Below, piece by piece: positions 48,814-61,522 of a stretch of 64,000 nucleotides of DNA. Location of the stretch: the NCBI GenBank assembly GCA_034687125.1, contig JAQGBZ010000137.1, positions 1 through 64,000 on the forward strand, given 5' to 3'. Position numbers and translations under genes: made by a program. Position 1 is the stretch's first letter. The number at the start of each line of letters is the position of its first letter. The notes under the pieces are model-generated. The model was given only the letters and a program-made list of their open reading frames with translations, did not search any database and had not been told where the DNA came from. The DNA is from Neelides folsomi. Taxonomy: Eukaryota > Arthropoda > Collembola > Neelipleona > Neelidae.

Positions 48814-51800
48814 ATGGAGTTTATAGAGCTTATCAAAGCACATAAAGTTGACAATGTCGTGATGAGAAGACTTCTCTGTCCATGTATCGAAGGGACTTTA
48901 TGCATCACTGGACATCATCTCATCCTTTCTTCAAGGAGAGAAGAGTCAGAAGAACTTTGGGTAGTGGAATTTAATTAAATTATGAAAGTATAAGATAATT
49001 TATTGAAATTGATGATAAAACTTGTTTTTGTGTTTAGCTCCTTCATAGAAATGTTGACGTAATTGAACGAAAACCATCGACGTTTGGAGGAGGAACGATT
49101 GTTATTAAATGCAAAAACTTTTCGATAATCAATCTCGACATTCTGACAACTGACGAATTCAATAATGTTGCCGACTCAATTGACGCTCTATCTAATATTG
49201 GTAAATCGGCTAAATAAATGAACAAATACATACAAGCTAATATATTTTATTTATAAAAAATGGTATTTTTAGTGTAATTATTTTATTTATTATTTGACAT
49301 TATAGAAGCTCCAATAAATCTTCTTTATCCATTCTTCTACCGACCAATGCACACCATAGTTGAAGATGGCTGGACTGCCTTTTCAACAGAGGCTGAATTT
49401 TCCAAACTTGTTCTCAAGTCTGAAGACTGGAGGATAAGTCAAGTTAATAAAGATTATTCCGTAAGTTTATAAATATTAATCTCCTTATTTTTCTATGAAT
49501 TTAAATTAGCCTATATAATCATCTTAACTAATGACATAATTCACACTCAAACACTTTTTCGATTCAAGGTCTGTCGATCATATCCTTCTTCCGTTGTCGT
49601 TCCAAAATCAGTTCCTGATGAAGTGATATCCGTGGCAGCTGGTTTTCGCCAAGGTGGTCGCTTCCCAGTTCTTTGTTATAGACATGAAAACGGATCAGTT
49701 CTTCTTCGAAGTGGTCAGCCGTTGGTTGGGCCAAGTGGTCGAAGATGTAAAGAAGATGAACGGCTCATCAATGCCGTCCTTGGCCCTGGAAAAAGGGGTT
49801 ACATTATTGATACGCGAACTCAAACGATTGCCCAAACTGCTAAAGTGAGATTTTCAAAATTTTTAACTATTTTTATTTATCGACCTTTTTTAATTTCTTG
49901 TCTTTCGACCCTTCATTTGTCTATCCATGTTTATTTAAGTTTAAATTTTTTTCTAGCATTTGGAATTATTTACTTGTGTTTTTTTATTTTTACCAATGTT
50001 AAAAGTATTTTTTTAATGGAAAAATTATCTTTTCCAAAAATTATTTTTATACATAATATGGTATAATATTTGGATTATTAAGCATTTTTTTTACTAAAGG
50101 CGAATCGATTTATCAAAGTTAATTGATGTAAGATTATATTTATTTTTGCCAATTTCGCCAAATACAGTATTATAACTTATTGCAAAAATGTCTTTTATCT
50201 ACTATTTTTTTAATTTATTCCGCGAATCGCAAATTATTATTTGCTACTTATTTCAAGCGTTATTTCCATCATTCGGTGCTCCTTATTTCTCATTTGTGAG
50301 AATGATCAATGTGCATTGAGAATGGCTTCAGTTCAGCTGGCAAGTGAGTGCTTGTCTTCCATCCCCTTGACCTCTCGAGTAAGACTTAATATATTTTGCA
50401 TGAAGGTCATGATGGACAAGAAGTTAATTAAGTTGAATTGGGGGTCGAATGGTATTCAGGTATTATTTGATTGGCAGTCGCGTGGAGGCGGCTTTGAGCT
50501 GGATATTCATTATCCTCAATGGCGACGTGTTCATAAACCCATCGACCGACACCACAATCTCTTAGATTCTCTTGCCAAACTCATGGAAGGTAATTTCAAA
50601 TATTTTAAACATAAAAATCCGAGATACTGAAAACTAGGTATGCTTTATAAATATTTTATGTGGTTTTACAATATTTTATATTTTTTGTATATGTCAGCGA
50701 GCAATGATACGGGTTCTTCTATTGACAAGTGGTTGAGTCGACTTGAATCCAGTAATTGGCTAACCCACATTCGAGATACCCTCAATTGTGCTTGCCTTGT
50801 AGCCCAATGTTTGGATCAAGTATGGATTTTAAAATATTTTAATAAATTCAAATTACAATATTTTGTAAAGCTTTCACATTCAATGTTTTCTTTGAATTAA
50901 ATAGGAAAATCTTTCGGTATTGGCTCACGGATCCGACGGGACTGATACAACACTCGCTGTTACCTCTCTTACCCAAATTATATTAAATCCTGATTGTAGG
51001 AGTTTACGAGGCTTTGAGGTAACATGCAATGATTTGTTATACTTTCAGTTTTTAATTTTATTGTTTTTGTAAAGAAAGATTATTTATTTTTAAGATTATT
51101 TAAAGATTTTTTATTGTTGTACTTGAATATTGATACTTTTAGGCATTGATTGAACGAGAATGGCTTCAAGGTGGATATCCCTTTGGAAGTCGTCATTTCA
51201 AATCCTGCTATGCCCATTCAGCAGCTTCTGTGAAGAATCCAAAGAAGAAATATGCTCCAACATTCCTAATGTTCATCGACTGCGTTTGGCAACTATTTGT
51301 TCAATTTCCATGCAGTTTCGAGTTTACTGAACATTTTCTTCTAACTCTTGTTCATCATTCCTACTCATCCCAATTTGGTTTGCATTTAATTATAGACAAT
51401 AGCATTCGTTTAATTTCATGGATATATGATACAAGGTAGATTCCATATGGTATATTTCATCCAATGTACAACAAATGTAGTTACCTATAAAAAATAGTAT
51501 TGTTTAATGTTTGTGGAATCTTCCGTGTATTCTCTACATGTTTGATTACCTAAACTTAATTTTATTTTTTACTTAGGGACCTTCCTCTGTGATAACGTGT
51601 GCGAAAGAGAAATTGAAGGTTTGACCACGAAAACTGTAAGTCTCTGGTCGCACATTAATCGTCATGAAGTAATGCACACCTTTATGAACCCGGTGTATGA
51701 GCCAAATTCTAAAGTGATCTGGCCATCCGTTGCTCCAGCGTCAATCGTAAGATTTTTGCAAAAAATTTAGCTTTATTATCTCATCTTTGTAAAATAATAA

Positions 51801-52041
51801 GATTCACTGATGTTTGTGTGTTGTTCAGGAATTGTGGACGGGTTTGTTTCTTTGTTACATTGTGGACCAAACACCAAACACTGACAAGTGGAAAGCCATC
51901 ATTGAGATGAAAGAGAAAGAAAAAGAACTTAAGAGACAGGCGATCAAATTGCGGAAACAACTCATTGACTTGGAGAAAATGGTGAATGTGAAAGCAAATA
52001 ATTTGACAAAGGGAGAAAATGCCGCTTCTCCAACTACTTAA
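48814..52041 (+). CDS. MTMR9: Myotubularin-related protein 9, catalytically inactive (10 exons, 568 aa)
   Basis: Exons: 48814-48960, 49038-49200, 49306-49460, 49569-49844, 50478-50589, 50698-50819, 50905-51018, 51143-51377, 51577-51746, 51829-52041; 568 residues in frame, close to vertebrate MTMR9 (about 549). The PH-GRAM domain starts MEFIELIKAHKVDNVV and EGTLCITGHHLILSSR. The phosphatase-like domain contains GGRFPVL, SGQPLVG..GRRCKEDE, GGFELDIHYPQWRR, ESSNWLTHI, FEALIEREWLQGGYPF and SLWSHINR. The active-site loop reads AHGSDGTDTT (about 332-341) instead of HCSDGWDRT, so both catalytic Cys and Arg are missing, as in known MTMR9. The C-terminus (about 510-555) is a charged coiled coil used for pairing with active partners of the MTMR6/7/8 group, which act on PI3P and PI(3,5)P2. 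Intron 4 is longer than the others and holds a possible extra exon. Confidence 0.95.
50258..50342 (+). other. Possible cassette (frame-breaking) exon in MTMR9 intron 4
   Basis: TTTCAAG acceptor at 50257 and a strong CAA/GTGAGT donor after 50342 bound 85 bp of GC-richer DNA. Because 85 is not a multiple of 3 and the phase-0 reading has TGA, inclusion would end translation early. It could also be chance. Confidence 0.2.
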
Positions 52042-52278
52042 ACAACTTAAATGACTTAAATAATTGCAACTTTATTTGTTTTCAAATACTTAAAAATGTT
52101 TATTAAACCATTTAATTAAAATGTATATCACGAAAATCACGAGTTCTTCAGATACAACTTAATGAACTTTTCATTTTATATACAATTAAAAATGAACTTT
52201 ATTGATAAAAATGAATTTGATATTTGCTGAGATCTCACAGTATCATATCACTAAAATTATAATTTATTATAAACTTAT
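52042..52278. other. Convergent 3' ends of MTMR9 and the membrane-protein gene
   Basis: Only 237 bp separate the two stop codons. ATTAAAA near 52115 serves the plus gene. TTTATT at 52263-52268 gives AATAAA on the minus strand 11-16 bases after the other stop, so its 3' untranslated region would be very short or the two transcripts overlap. Confidence 0.5.
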
Positions 52279-53409
52279 TTAAATTGGCAAATAAGATAGG
52301 GTTATATTCATCGTAAAAAATATTAATGTGATAAACAAAACGGGTCTTCGAATTTTCGGCCACAAAGTGGATCTATTTTTCCATTCAATGCTTGACTGGC
52401 GAGTAAATTGAGTTATGATGTAGTAAATTGAAACGAGGAATGAAAAAATATCATAAAAACACAGAGCCAAATCTCGCGACTCCTAAAATATTGAAAATGT
52501 ATTGAATGAGTTTCCATTCATATTATTTTATATTTATTAAAATAATTTGTAATTTTATTATTCGTATTATCAGTTCATCAATTCCGAGATATTTGAAATT
52601 TTCAAATGATAAAGTACAGGTAGAATTTCTTACCAAGAAAAATTGAAATTTTGCAGATTTATCAGATTTTCCAAAAAAGTTGACCAATATTTGATTAAAG
52701 AAATTGGCATATAGATGGAATAGTGAAATGGTCATTAGGATGAGTAATGGATAAAGCGGAATCTTGCTCCTTTTGTCCATGTATGACATGATGATGAGGA
52801 GAGAGAAGAGTTCGGTCAAAGTGAAGAACAATTGGCTGTTCCACAAATGGAAAAACTCGTCGTTCAAATAATTAAAATGAGCCCACCATCCATAAAAGTG
52901 AGAATGAATGGAGCCGATGAACAAAAGACACATGACGGTTCGGAGCTCTCCGGAAAATCCCAACTTCAAGACCCGCTTCATGCATTCATATGTTGAAACC
53001 ACGAGGCAAACTGTCATTCCCCAAAGGATCAAACTCGTCTTTGTTGCATTGAAGTACACGTGTTTGAAATGAGGAATTCCATTTTCATATGGACCTTTGT
53101 ATTTACAAATAAAAATATGATATAAAAATCTCATGAACATTTATCATTGTCTAGAAAATTATTAACCTTTAATATTTAATATCAATACTTTAATTGACCA
53201 TGTATACCTTTAAAAACATTGTCGAAACATGTACACGAACAGTTATCCCTATTAACTGGCTTCTTATCCCAAAATAAATAGCTAAAGATTATTACCATAC
53301 TTGCCAATAAGAAAGGAGTTATAATTGCTATTAGGCGAATTAAAATAAAAGTGCAGACACTTTTACTTGGGTTATTATTGTAAATCAATGGCACATTAAG
53401 ATGTGTCAT
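52279..53409 (-). CDS. Unrecognised multi-pass membrane protein (3 exons, 288 aa)
   Basis: Exons (minus): 53409-53208, 53094-52634, 52482-52279; joins are phase 1 and phase 0 and give 288 residues. I do not recognise the family. About seven hydrophobic segments: residues 20-46, 88-106, a third with IHSHFYGWWAHF, then LWNSQLFFTLTELFSLL, LYPLLILMTISLFHLY, YDIFSFLVSIYYII and the C-terminal VLFITLIFFTMNI. A Cys-rich loop CSCTC (57-61) follows the first segment, then FKGPYENG and a glycosylation site NAT. His residues cluster in and after the third segment. The smooth joining of conserved-looking text across both introns argues for a real, constrained gene. The start is the first ATG of the open exon; an upstream exon (acceptor-like AAATACAG just before) is possible. 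Converges with MTMR9. Confidence 0.75.
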
Positions 53410-56400
53410 TATTTCTCTTAACTTTTCACTAGTTTTTCTGTATTTCGTGAAGTAAAATTTTAAAGTCAAATAGATAATTTTTACAAAATAAGCTTTTGTT
53501 TAGTAACGGTTTAATGCAAAAGGTACGTAAATCTAAGGATATTTGTACCAGTATATTTAATCACTTTTATAATATTTTATAACTTTAATGCAACAATAAT
53601 TTCAAATTCAAAAACGATAAATGAAATATATTTCTACGCTCCTTCAAATTCTGTATATATATTTATGTACATTTTAGTTTTATCGCTCAAACCGCAACAT
53701 CCTAATATGATTAATTCTACGATTCGTTTTTCAATGATTATTTAATGCCTCCATACATGCTCTTTTTTCTTAGGTTTTTAAATGTGTTTTTGATATGAGC
53801 GAACGTTAAATGTTAATGTCATGTTATTTTAAAGTTTGATTCAAGTTAAAGTCCATCACGAACCTATGAATTCCAACATTATAAATCTAGTTATATTTTG
53901 TGAGTACATTGGCAAGTCTGCAATTAAAATCCCATCACTCATTGTAAAAACCATATTTAAATGGAAATTGTTTTCTCCCCTCCCGCACCGATATCTTGAC
54001 TCCCAACTCCCAAGCTGCCTACACATAACCTCAATTATCATCAATTTCATCAAGAAAGCCCTATAGATAGATGTACATACTTGTGGTGTGATATGAAAGT
54101 GGAAATGCGATCGTCATCAATGCGGATTAAAAGAGCAAGATAAATATACAAGTTTTTATTGGAATGAATTGAGCTTAATTTCCTTTCTTATTCAAAGGTG
54201 GTTCTGAGAGATTTGAACGGATTTAACAACGATTATCCACGTTGTCGTTTTTCCCATTCAAATCATTGGAATGAACTAATACAATTAGATACAACACGTC
54301 GTTTATTCAAGTCAAGTATATAAAGATATATAGAGAATATATATGAAATAAGTCTTGCCTTATAAAGCCCATGATGTGGATGTTGTATGGCTTATAATTA
54401 GTAATTATTAAGCGTAATAAATAATAGGAAAGAGAGCGTCATGGCCGTTCGCCTTTTAATTTATTCTGAGAGGTGGAGGGAGCCTGTGAAGTGGATAATG
54501 GTAAAGCAAGGGGAAAAAAGCTGTCATCGACTCCAATGCCATTGTCTAATAAAAGTTGTTCGTAATTATAAGCATTCCTCTTCCTTCCTACACCTACCAA
54601 CTCCCCTTTTTAATCACAAATACATCAACATTAGAGGAAGAGAACACGCTGTTCCGGACCTAAATTCCTCTCGCTCCATTTGTCCTTTAACTTAATTTTC
54701 GGCTACGTATTTTTAACTCCTTTGAACCCTTTTAACGGTCTCCCAATTGGTCCACAAGGGCGATCCATTCACCCCTCGTTTCTACTTATTTTTACTTCTC
54801 TAATTTTAAATAAAGTGAAAATAGGGACGATATTTATGATAACAAGTGGAAATAGCTTCAAACAAATATTTAAAGCGAGATCTAAGTATAAGCTAACTTG
54901 TACAAAATAGATAATCCAAAGATAAATATTTAAGATAGGCCCAATTTAATATTTAAGAATATTAAAATTCTTGTAAAGTTAATAAATCTTTATTTAATTC
55001 TAATAATACAAAAAGGTTTTAAAATTTGGTTTGATGATAAAATTGGTATTATAATCAAGCTTATTGTTCGTGTTAAAATAAACATTTATAAACATTTTAT
55101 TTAAGTCTATTTAATCATTGTAATCTTCTCATAAAGCCCACTGATTAAGAACTTGGTTTTAAATATGCATTATCAAGGTGTCTAAATCGAGAATTTCTAT
55201 TCATAATGTAGAATTTCTATTATTGATTCATCATTAGTTTCAATTTAATTGTTGAGCCCAGAGCTAACGCATTTTATCTTAATAGCACGAGGCAATTACA
55301 AGATTTTATGACTATTATGACATTGCGTACATATCCCCAATTATATTTGTTTATAAAGAACGTTCCCCATTCACCATTATAGTAATAAGCCATAAAGAAT
55401 GGTTATAATCGTTCTTAAATATCTTTCATATATCAAATCTCGTGCATTTTGAACCTCACGACGAAAAGGGTTAATACACCTTGATGATAATAAATAAATA
55501 TTACATAGTTTGAAAAGGGAGAAAATAAGGTTTAATGGGCATTTTACAACATTTTATACCTCGTGTGTTTCTTCCCTTTTTTCACTTTTACAATCAAAGA
55601 AGGGGAGAATTGAAGAAGTGAATTAAAAGTAAAGTTTTTACCGAGGGTGATCTTAATCGTCTGATAAGATATTTTACCTCCAATATAAAGAAGGGAAGAC
55701 ATTAAAAGGCTCGCCTTCTAATGCACTTTATTTTTTATAGTTAATATATCTGGTACATAAATGCATACATAATGCAAAGGGATAAATCTAAATGCAGTAT
55801 ATATTTATATTATCATATATTTATCGTTGAGCATAAGTGTGAGGTTTAAGGGGAGTGTGGCCGAGGGCTGTTATCCTTTTGCTCCTCAATTCTAAATGAA
55901 AAGAGAGAAGAATAAATGGAATGTGAGTTATATAAACTATGATTTTACCTATCTCTCTATTCAATAACCTCTAATAGGACAGATGATAAAAGAAGGAGAG
56001 AAAAAGATTTGGCTTGGAGCGCTTCTCCTCCAAGCGACCCGAGTTAAAGGGGATGAAGGAACTTAAATTCCCATTTACTACCTTTAACATCCTTTAATTG
56101 TACAAGGATGAGGAGTGGGAGGGCTCTCTTTAAGCTATATATAAACACTCCCTATGTATTTAAAGTATACTAATCGTAAGTATTTACACAATGGTTAGAA
56201 TAAAAAGGTAAAAAGGGGGAATGAGCTCCGCGCAGCTACAATAATCAAACTTGCATTAAAAGTTAGGGCCGTCGGGACTCGTCCGGGACTCCCCTCATAG
56301 GATTTCTATTATAAAAAATGAGGATCCCTTCCTTGGATCACTCATGCTACTACTGAAGAGTGAGTCCTTTAAATAGAATTCAAACCAAGAGCTGTTTAAA

Positions 56401-59400
56401 ACCCACAACTCCCCTCACCCAACACCCTTCGTTCCAACTCCAGTTGATATCTCTGCTACGAATCGGACCTCAAATCCTCTTCGACGCCCGGCTCACATTT
56501 CATCATGTACAAATGAGCCCCGAATCTCGCTCAACCCTTTTATGGAACTCAAATGAGGAGTTTAATTCAAATTTCATCCCTTCCACTTCATGCAATTTCA
56601 TTTCTTATCGTTTGTCATTCACCCCCATTTATGATGCATCAACCGCCTGATTGTTATTTTATTATACTTACTGTGAACATTACTTTAAATCAAATTGCCT
56701 ATGTTAAGACATATATGAAATTCTTTTAACTTCATCCAATTCTAATATAACGTGTAATATAAAATAGTGTGAATGGATTTATTCCAATTATTATAAGCTC
56801 AATACAAAAAATTAATCATTTTATTTAAATAAAAAGCGTGATGACATTGTTCTCTGAAACAAACTCCAAAAGCGTTTGTTTCAGAGAACAGTAAAATAAA
56901 ATGGTTTTTATGTGAAAGAAACTTGGGAGTTTTACTAGTTTTATGTGAAATATAGTAAAAGGGTTATTTGATTAAAAGAAATTATAATTTCAAATCTCAT
57001 TTAAAAGTTTTGTTTGAGAGCTAACGATAGAGGAAGTTTAGTTCGTACCAGGCAGAGATGGGGAGTTTGTTTTGCATCTCTCATAATGGGGGAAGAAGGG
57101 GAGAGTGAAAAATTATTCAAATCGAAGGTTGAAAAGGAGGAATAATTCATAAAAGGGAACGATTTACTAACGAAGAATAAAACCTAATGGAATAAATGGA
57201 AAGGGCTCGAGGGTGTAACAAGAATTGAGAATATTTTAATTAATTTAAAATAATAAAGTCGGGATATGACCTTGGAGTTAAATACAAAGCACACCTACTG
57301 GCTCTCGTAGGAATAATTCAAGTTCTTTAGTTAACGACTCCTTCACAGACATTTACCATTATTACTCAGGTTTGCTTAACTCTCAAATCATCCTTAGTTA
57401 GATAGAGATGGAGTAAAAGGACTTGGATACGATCCTCACTCATTGTCGAGTATAAATAACAAATTATGTACAAAAAACCCTTTCATCCCTTCTCGAACCT
57501 TTAAAGCATTCTTGGGAGATATATCTAATGATAAGTCTACTAAAGCTATACCCATTTCAGGTAATGTTAAAAATGTAATATTAAAAGTAGTTTTGGCTCG
57601 AAGCTAAAACCATCATCAGAGTTTACCCTCATTTACAATGCCCCTTCGTGGTTTGAGAAACGAACCAATCTTAATGTGAATTCCTTTATTGAGGTTCAAA
57701 AAGAATAAGAATTATTTAAGGTACCTTATGATGTTTAGGAACACAAGTTAGATGCAAGTCTTACAAACAAATAAACATCTCATATCAGATATAGCAACTA
57801 TGATATCACCTGTGTAGCTCAACCGCAACAGACGCATGTTAAAGGAACGACGACATTCTCCCACAGAAAAGGAGATACATAAATATATTATATATATATG
57901 TCTGAGGATAATTAAACAACTTGGGATTGTTTGTGTAACTTATTATGTATTCCCCAACTATTATAACAATTTACAATCACGATCCCCACTAATCATTTTT
58001 TCATTCGTTGACCTTTCTCGCTTTTTCTCTGTCTCAAATCCATTGGAAAAGGACGGAAACCATCTGGTGAGGAATTAAATTGGCGATTTCAAGGAAAAAA
58101 GAATCCTTTGGAATATTATACCCCAAGTTGGAATCTGACACTGTGTGCATTATTATCATCTCTCTATTAAATCTTGTTTAATATGCCCAACTGCAATTAT
58201 TAAAATGTTAAATCGATTTTTCCTTATCAAATAAATTGGCATTATTATTTTATTTTATTAGTGGTCCTTCGTGCTCCGACTCTTTAATATATTCCAGAAT
58301 AATTATAACGATCTGAACCAAAGCCATTTAATACTTAATGTTTCAACTTATTGCCATTAAGATGAGAGTTTTGAGCTGATTGGATGGACCTTTGCCAAAC
58401 GGACTTTTTGCGAGCGTTTTATCTGTCAGAGTAGTTGAGCAAATATAAAGTACATTTTATTACTTCATCCCTATTTAAACTGATCAGTGGAGGCTGAAGT
58501 AAACAGAATTTATCTACTTAAATGATAAATGATAAGTTATTTAGCTCTTGAAAAAACACGTAGAATGGTCATTGTGATGATATTGTTATATTGCTCATTG
58601 AATTAATGAAAAGCTTTTGCACCTTGATCATAAACTTGATTTTTTCTATAATGATTTTAATACACAAAAAACTTGCACGGATGAGAAAAATGGTAATGTT
58701 AGTTAGTTAGTCATTCTAATATTTACGCTTCATCGTTATAATGTTAATTTAATAATTTATCTCTGGATGATTCATGGGGTTGATTAATAATTCCTTTGTG
58801 TGGATTTTAAAATGAATAAGAAATATTTTCCAGTCAAACATTTTCTTTCTCCAAAGACTCGTATATTTGTTAGTCATCCTTGCATCTGTGTAAAATCAAT
58901 AATTATAACTAGTGCCAAATCTCTGATTTACTATTTCACTCATATCTTAATTCGAGTATACTATCCTCCAGCAGCAAAAATTGTCTGCCATATATGAACT
59001 TTTGGTGGAGAAACGATGATTTTGAATTGAACGTTTGCAAGAGCGTCTCGAATACAATACGGCTGTACAACATAAGAGATGGCATAAGCATTCACTGATT
59101 AACTATTGTCGAAGATGTTTTATTAGCTAACAGTCGAATTATCAAGTCGGTCTCAACAAAATGTTTCAAACCCCCAGTTTCATAATCATTCAACATAATC
59201 ATAATATAATAAATATCTCAAAGTTTTTTCAAACACTTTTATAAATAAAATAACAATGATATATAGCAGTATAAAATAACAATGAAGAAACTTCATTTAG
59301 TATTTATGTACGAGTACTCGTATAAACAATATTCGATTTGATTTTTCATCCTTTCAAAATTATACTCATACTTATAAACAAAAAAGCGCTCATTATAAAA

Positions 59401-59900
59401 TTAGCATAATACCAATTATGAATTACGATGATAAAAGCATTAATTATATAAGCCACGAAAATTATGAAATTAAACAAGCAATTAAAATTGGTTGTATGTT
59501 ATATTGTAAAACTATCGACAGAATAATAATATTCCTCTCAAACTCTTAACATAAAAAGCATCCTTAAGGCTAGGCTTATCATTAAGCACCTCATCCCTCA
59601 TCCATCAAAAGAAGAAGAGATAAAGGGAGATAAAGAAATCTTGGTCCCTTCGGAGGTTAACAATGAATCCTGGTTGTTTTGATCCCTTCAGGGCTGTTGA
59701 TCCAAGGCAGGAGGAAGTGGAGATGATGACCGTCATTGGGCGAGGTTGGTCCTAAATGGGAGTAAATAGAGATGTGTTTGGGGGTCCTGAAGGGCGCATG
59801 GAGGAGGGATGTCAATTAGGGCCGAGAGGGGAGGGTCCTTCGGGGGATGCCTTAAAGGTAGTAGAATATGGAGTGGAAGTTAGTTAAGTGCGCGGTTGCG
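53410..59900. other. Gene-free region
   Basis: AT-rich with GC-richer blocks at 54.4-54.8, 55.5-57.1 and 57.3-58.1 kb. Contains one striking hairpin (56848-56890). No exon was supported on either strand. Confidence 0.4.
56848..56890. repeat. Perfect 17-bp hairpin
   Basis: TGTTCTCTGAAACAAAC at 56848-56864 and its exact inverse complement at 56874-56890, spacer 9 bases. Flanks carry a second related pair (CATTTTATTT on the left at about 56817, its inverse after the right arm at about 56895), so it may be the remnant of a larger fold-back insert. Confidence 0.85.
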
Positions 59901-60176
59901 TGTTGGGCTGCCGCCATCTCGGCTTCCCCGTTAAAGGAGAGTTAATTGACATTAGGGAGAAGGGAGAGGAAGCAGAGGGACGGACGGCTGGGCAACCAAC
60001 CTCCAAAGAAAGCTAACCAAGGCCACCCCGCATGTTCCATTTTCATCCAGTCGATCTCATAACTTTAACATATTCCGAATTAAAGCCTCCACCAAACCTC
60101 CTCTCCAACAACCATTTTGAATTTTCATAACTGCTCTTCGTCAACCGTCGGTCCCCGCCGTGTCCGACCCCGACAG
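59901..60176 (+). other. Candidate 5' untranslated exon of the Myb/SANT-like gene
   Basis: GC-rich stretch ending in the best donor of the region, CGACAG/GTAAGG after 60176. Read into the acceptor at 61522 it gives no ATG in the needed phase, so if spliced to that exon it is non-coding and translation would start at 61716. Its own start is unknown. Confidence 0.3.
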
Positions 60177-61522
60177 GTAAGGTCGACCTCGACTTGTTCT
60201 CACCAACACACTCCGTTCTTTTGTTCCTTTCTCTCGCTCCCCTCTTTCCCCCGACGCTGTAGAGAGTCTTCAAACACACCTGGCATTTCTATTGTCTCCC
60301 CACATCAACAACTTTCCCACCCAATTCCCACGCCGACCAAGGGATGTTTACCCTTTGACCCCCACCCCTCCGAATCTGACATCCCGACCAGTTGACCATT
60401 GTTAAATTGATATGAGATTTGGGATCATTTTTTGGAAGTGGTTTGATTTAGTGGTTCCTTTGTTTCGTATTATTCGTATTTTTATATGTGTGCGAGTTTG
60501 GGAATGATGTTGGGGACCTTCTTTGCAATTATCGATCCTAATTAGTTTACGTTAGTTGGAATGGCGTAAACCTGGGAGTGTTGAATTTTCTCAAAGAGAT
60601 ACCTGAGGTTCATGGCGCCAAATCCTCTTTGACGCCTTCCACCTTCACTCCTTCTAGCACTTGCAATATTATAAGTGAATTGCGAATTGTGAACATTGGA
60701 GAATCGTTGTACTTGAATGCCTCGGGGCGGCACGATTAATATTTCATATTTAATTTACACTCTCCCATTAAATATTAAACTATTTGGCCAACATTGGTAT
60801 TTGAAGGAAGGACGAATTTTGGTAATCAATTTAACGCTCTTGCTCCTTCATTTCCTCTCAACATTTGATAATAGAAATACATTGGACGATATAGAATAAG
60901 CTATTTGTAATTTGGTTCTTTTGTTCGTTATTCGTTTCTGGACTTCTTATTTCTTGGACTTGATATCATTTGGACGATTTTGTCATTTTAACCCTTTTAT
61001 TCTCCAACTCTTTTAACGTTCTTCTCTCAAAGTCCTCTTTTTAATTGTGGAGCATTTCCCATCACTTCACTATGTTTTCTCACGACACACTCTCCTCTTG
61101 AGATGAATATTTAACAATCTTTCTCTTGTCTATCGTGAAACTACAAACTGCTAATAGTTTTCCTAAAAAATAATTGTTTGCTAATTGACATTATTTGTGA
61201 CTATATTAATTAAACTTGTTTGTATTTAATTTAATTTTGTCAGGTTGAATGAACGTACGAAACATTTACAGAGAGAAAAGAAAACATAGATTGAAGGAGA
61301 GACGAAAAGAAAATTCCCGATTCCCGAATTTGTTCCATTAATTGGACTTACCTCAGATAATGTACATTTTTGTTTCAATTCTCAGTTCGCATTTGACTAA
61401 CACTTTTGTTTTTTATTGTTGTTAATTGTCTAACCAAGAGATTTAATACTTGAGTATTTAATTTTTATTTAATTGATCAAGTTTATAATAAAATATATTA
61501 CTTTTTCAATTGTCCTGTTTAG

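Noticed and set aside
57812-57830. tRNA A-box-like TAGCTCAACCG
   Set aside because: No B box (GGTTCGA type) follows within 30-90 bases and no cloverleaf can be drawn.
60542-60733. 63-codon minus-strand frame with RYLFEKIQHSQVYAIP
   Set aside because: The frame starts at a GTG, has no splice sites tying it to another exon and no recognisable family; possible but not supportable.
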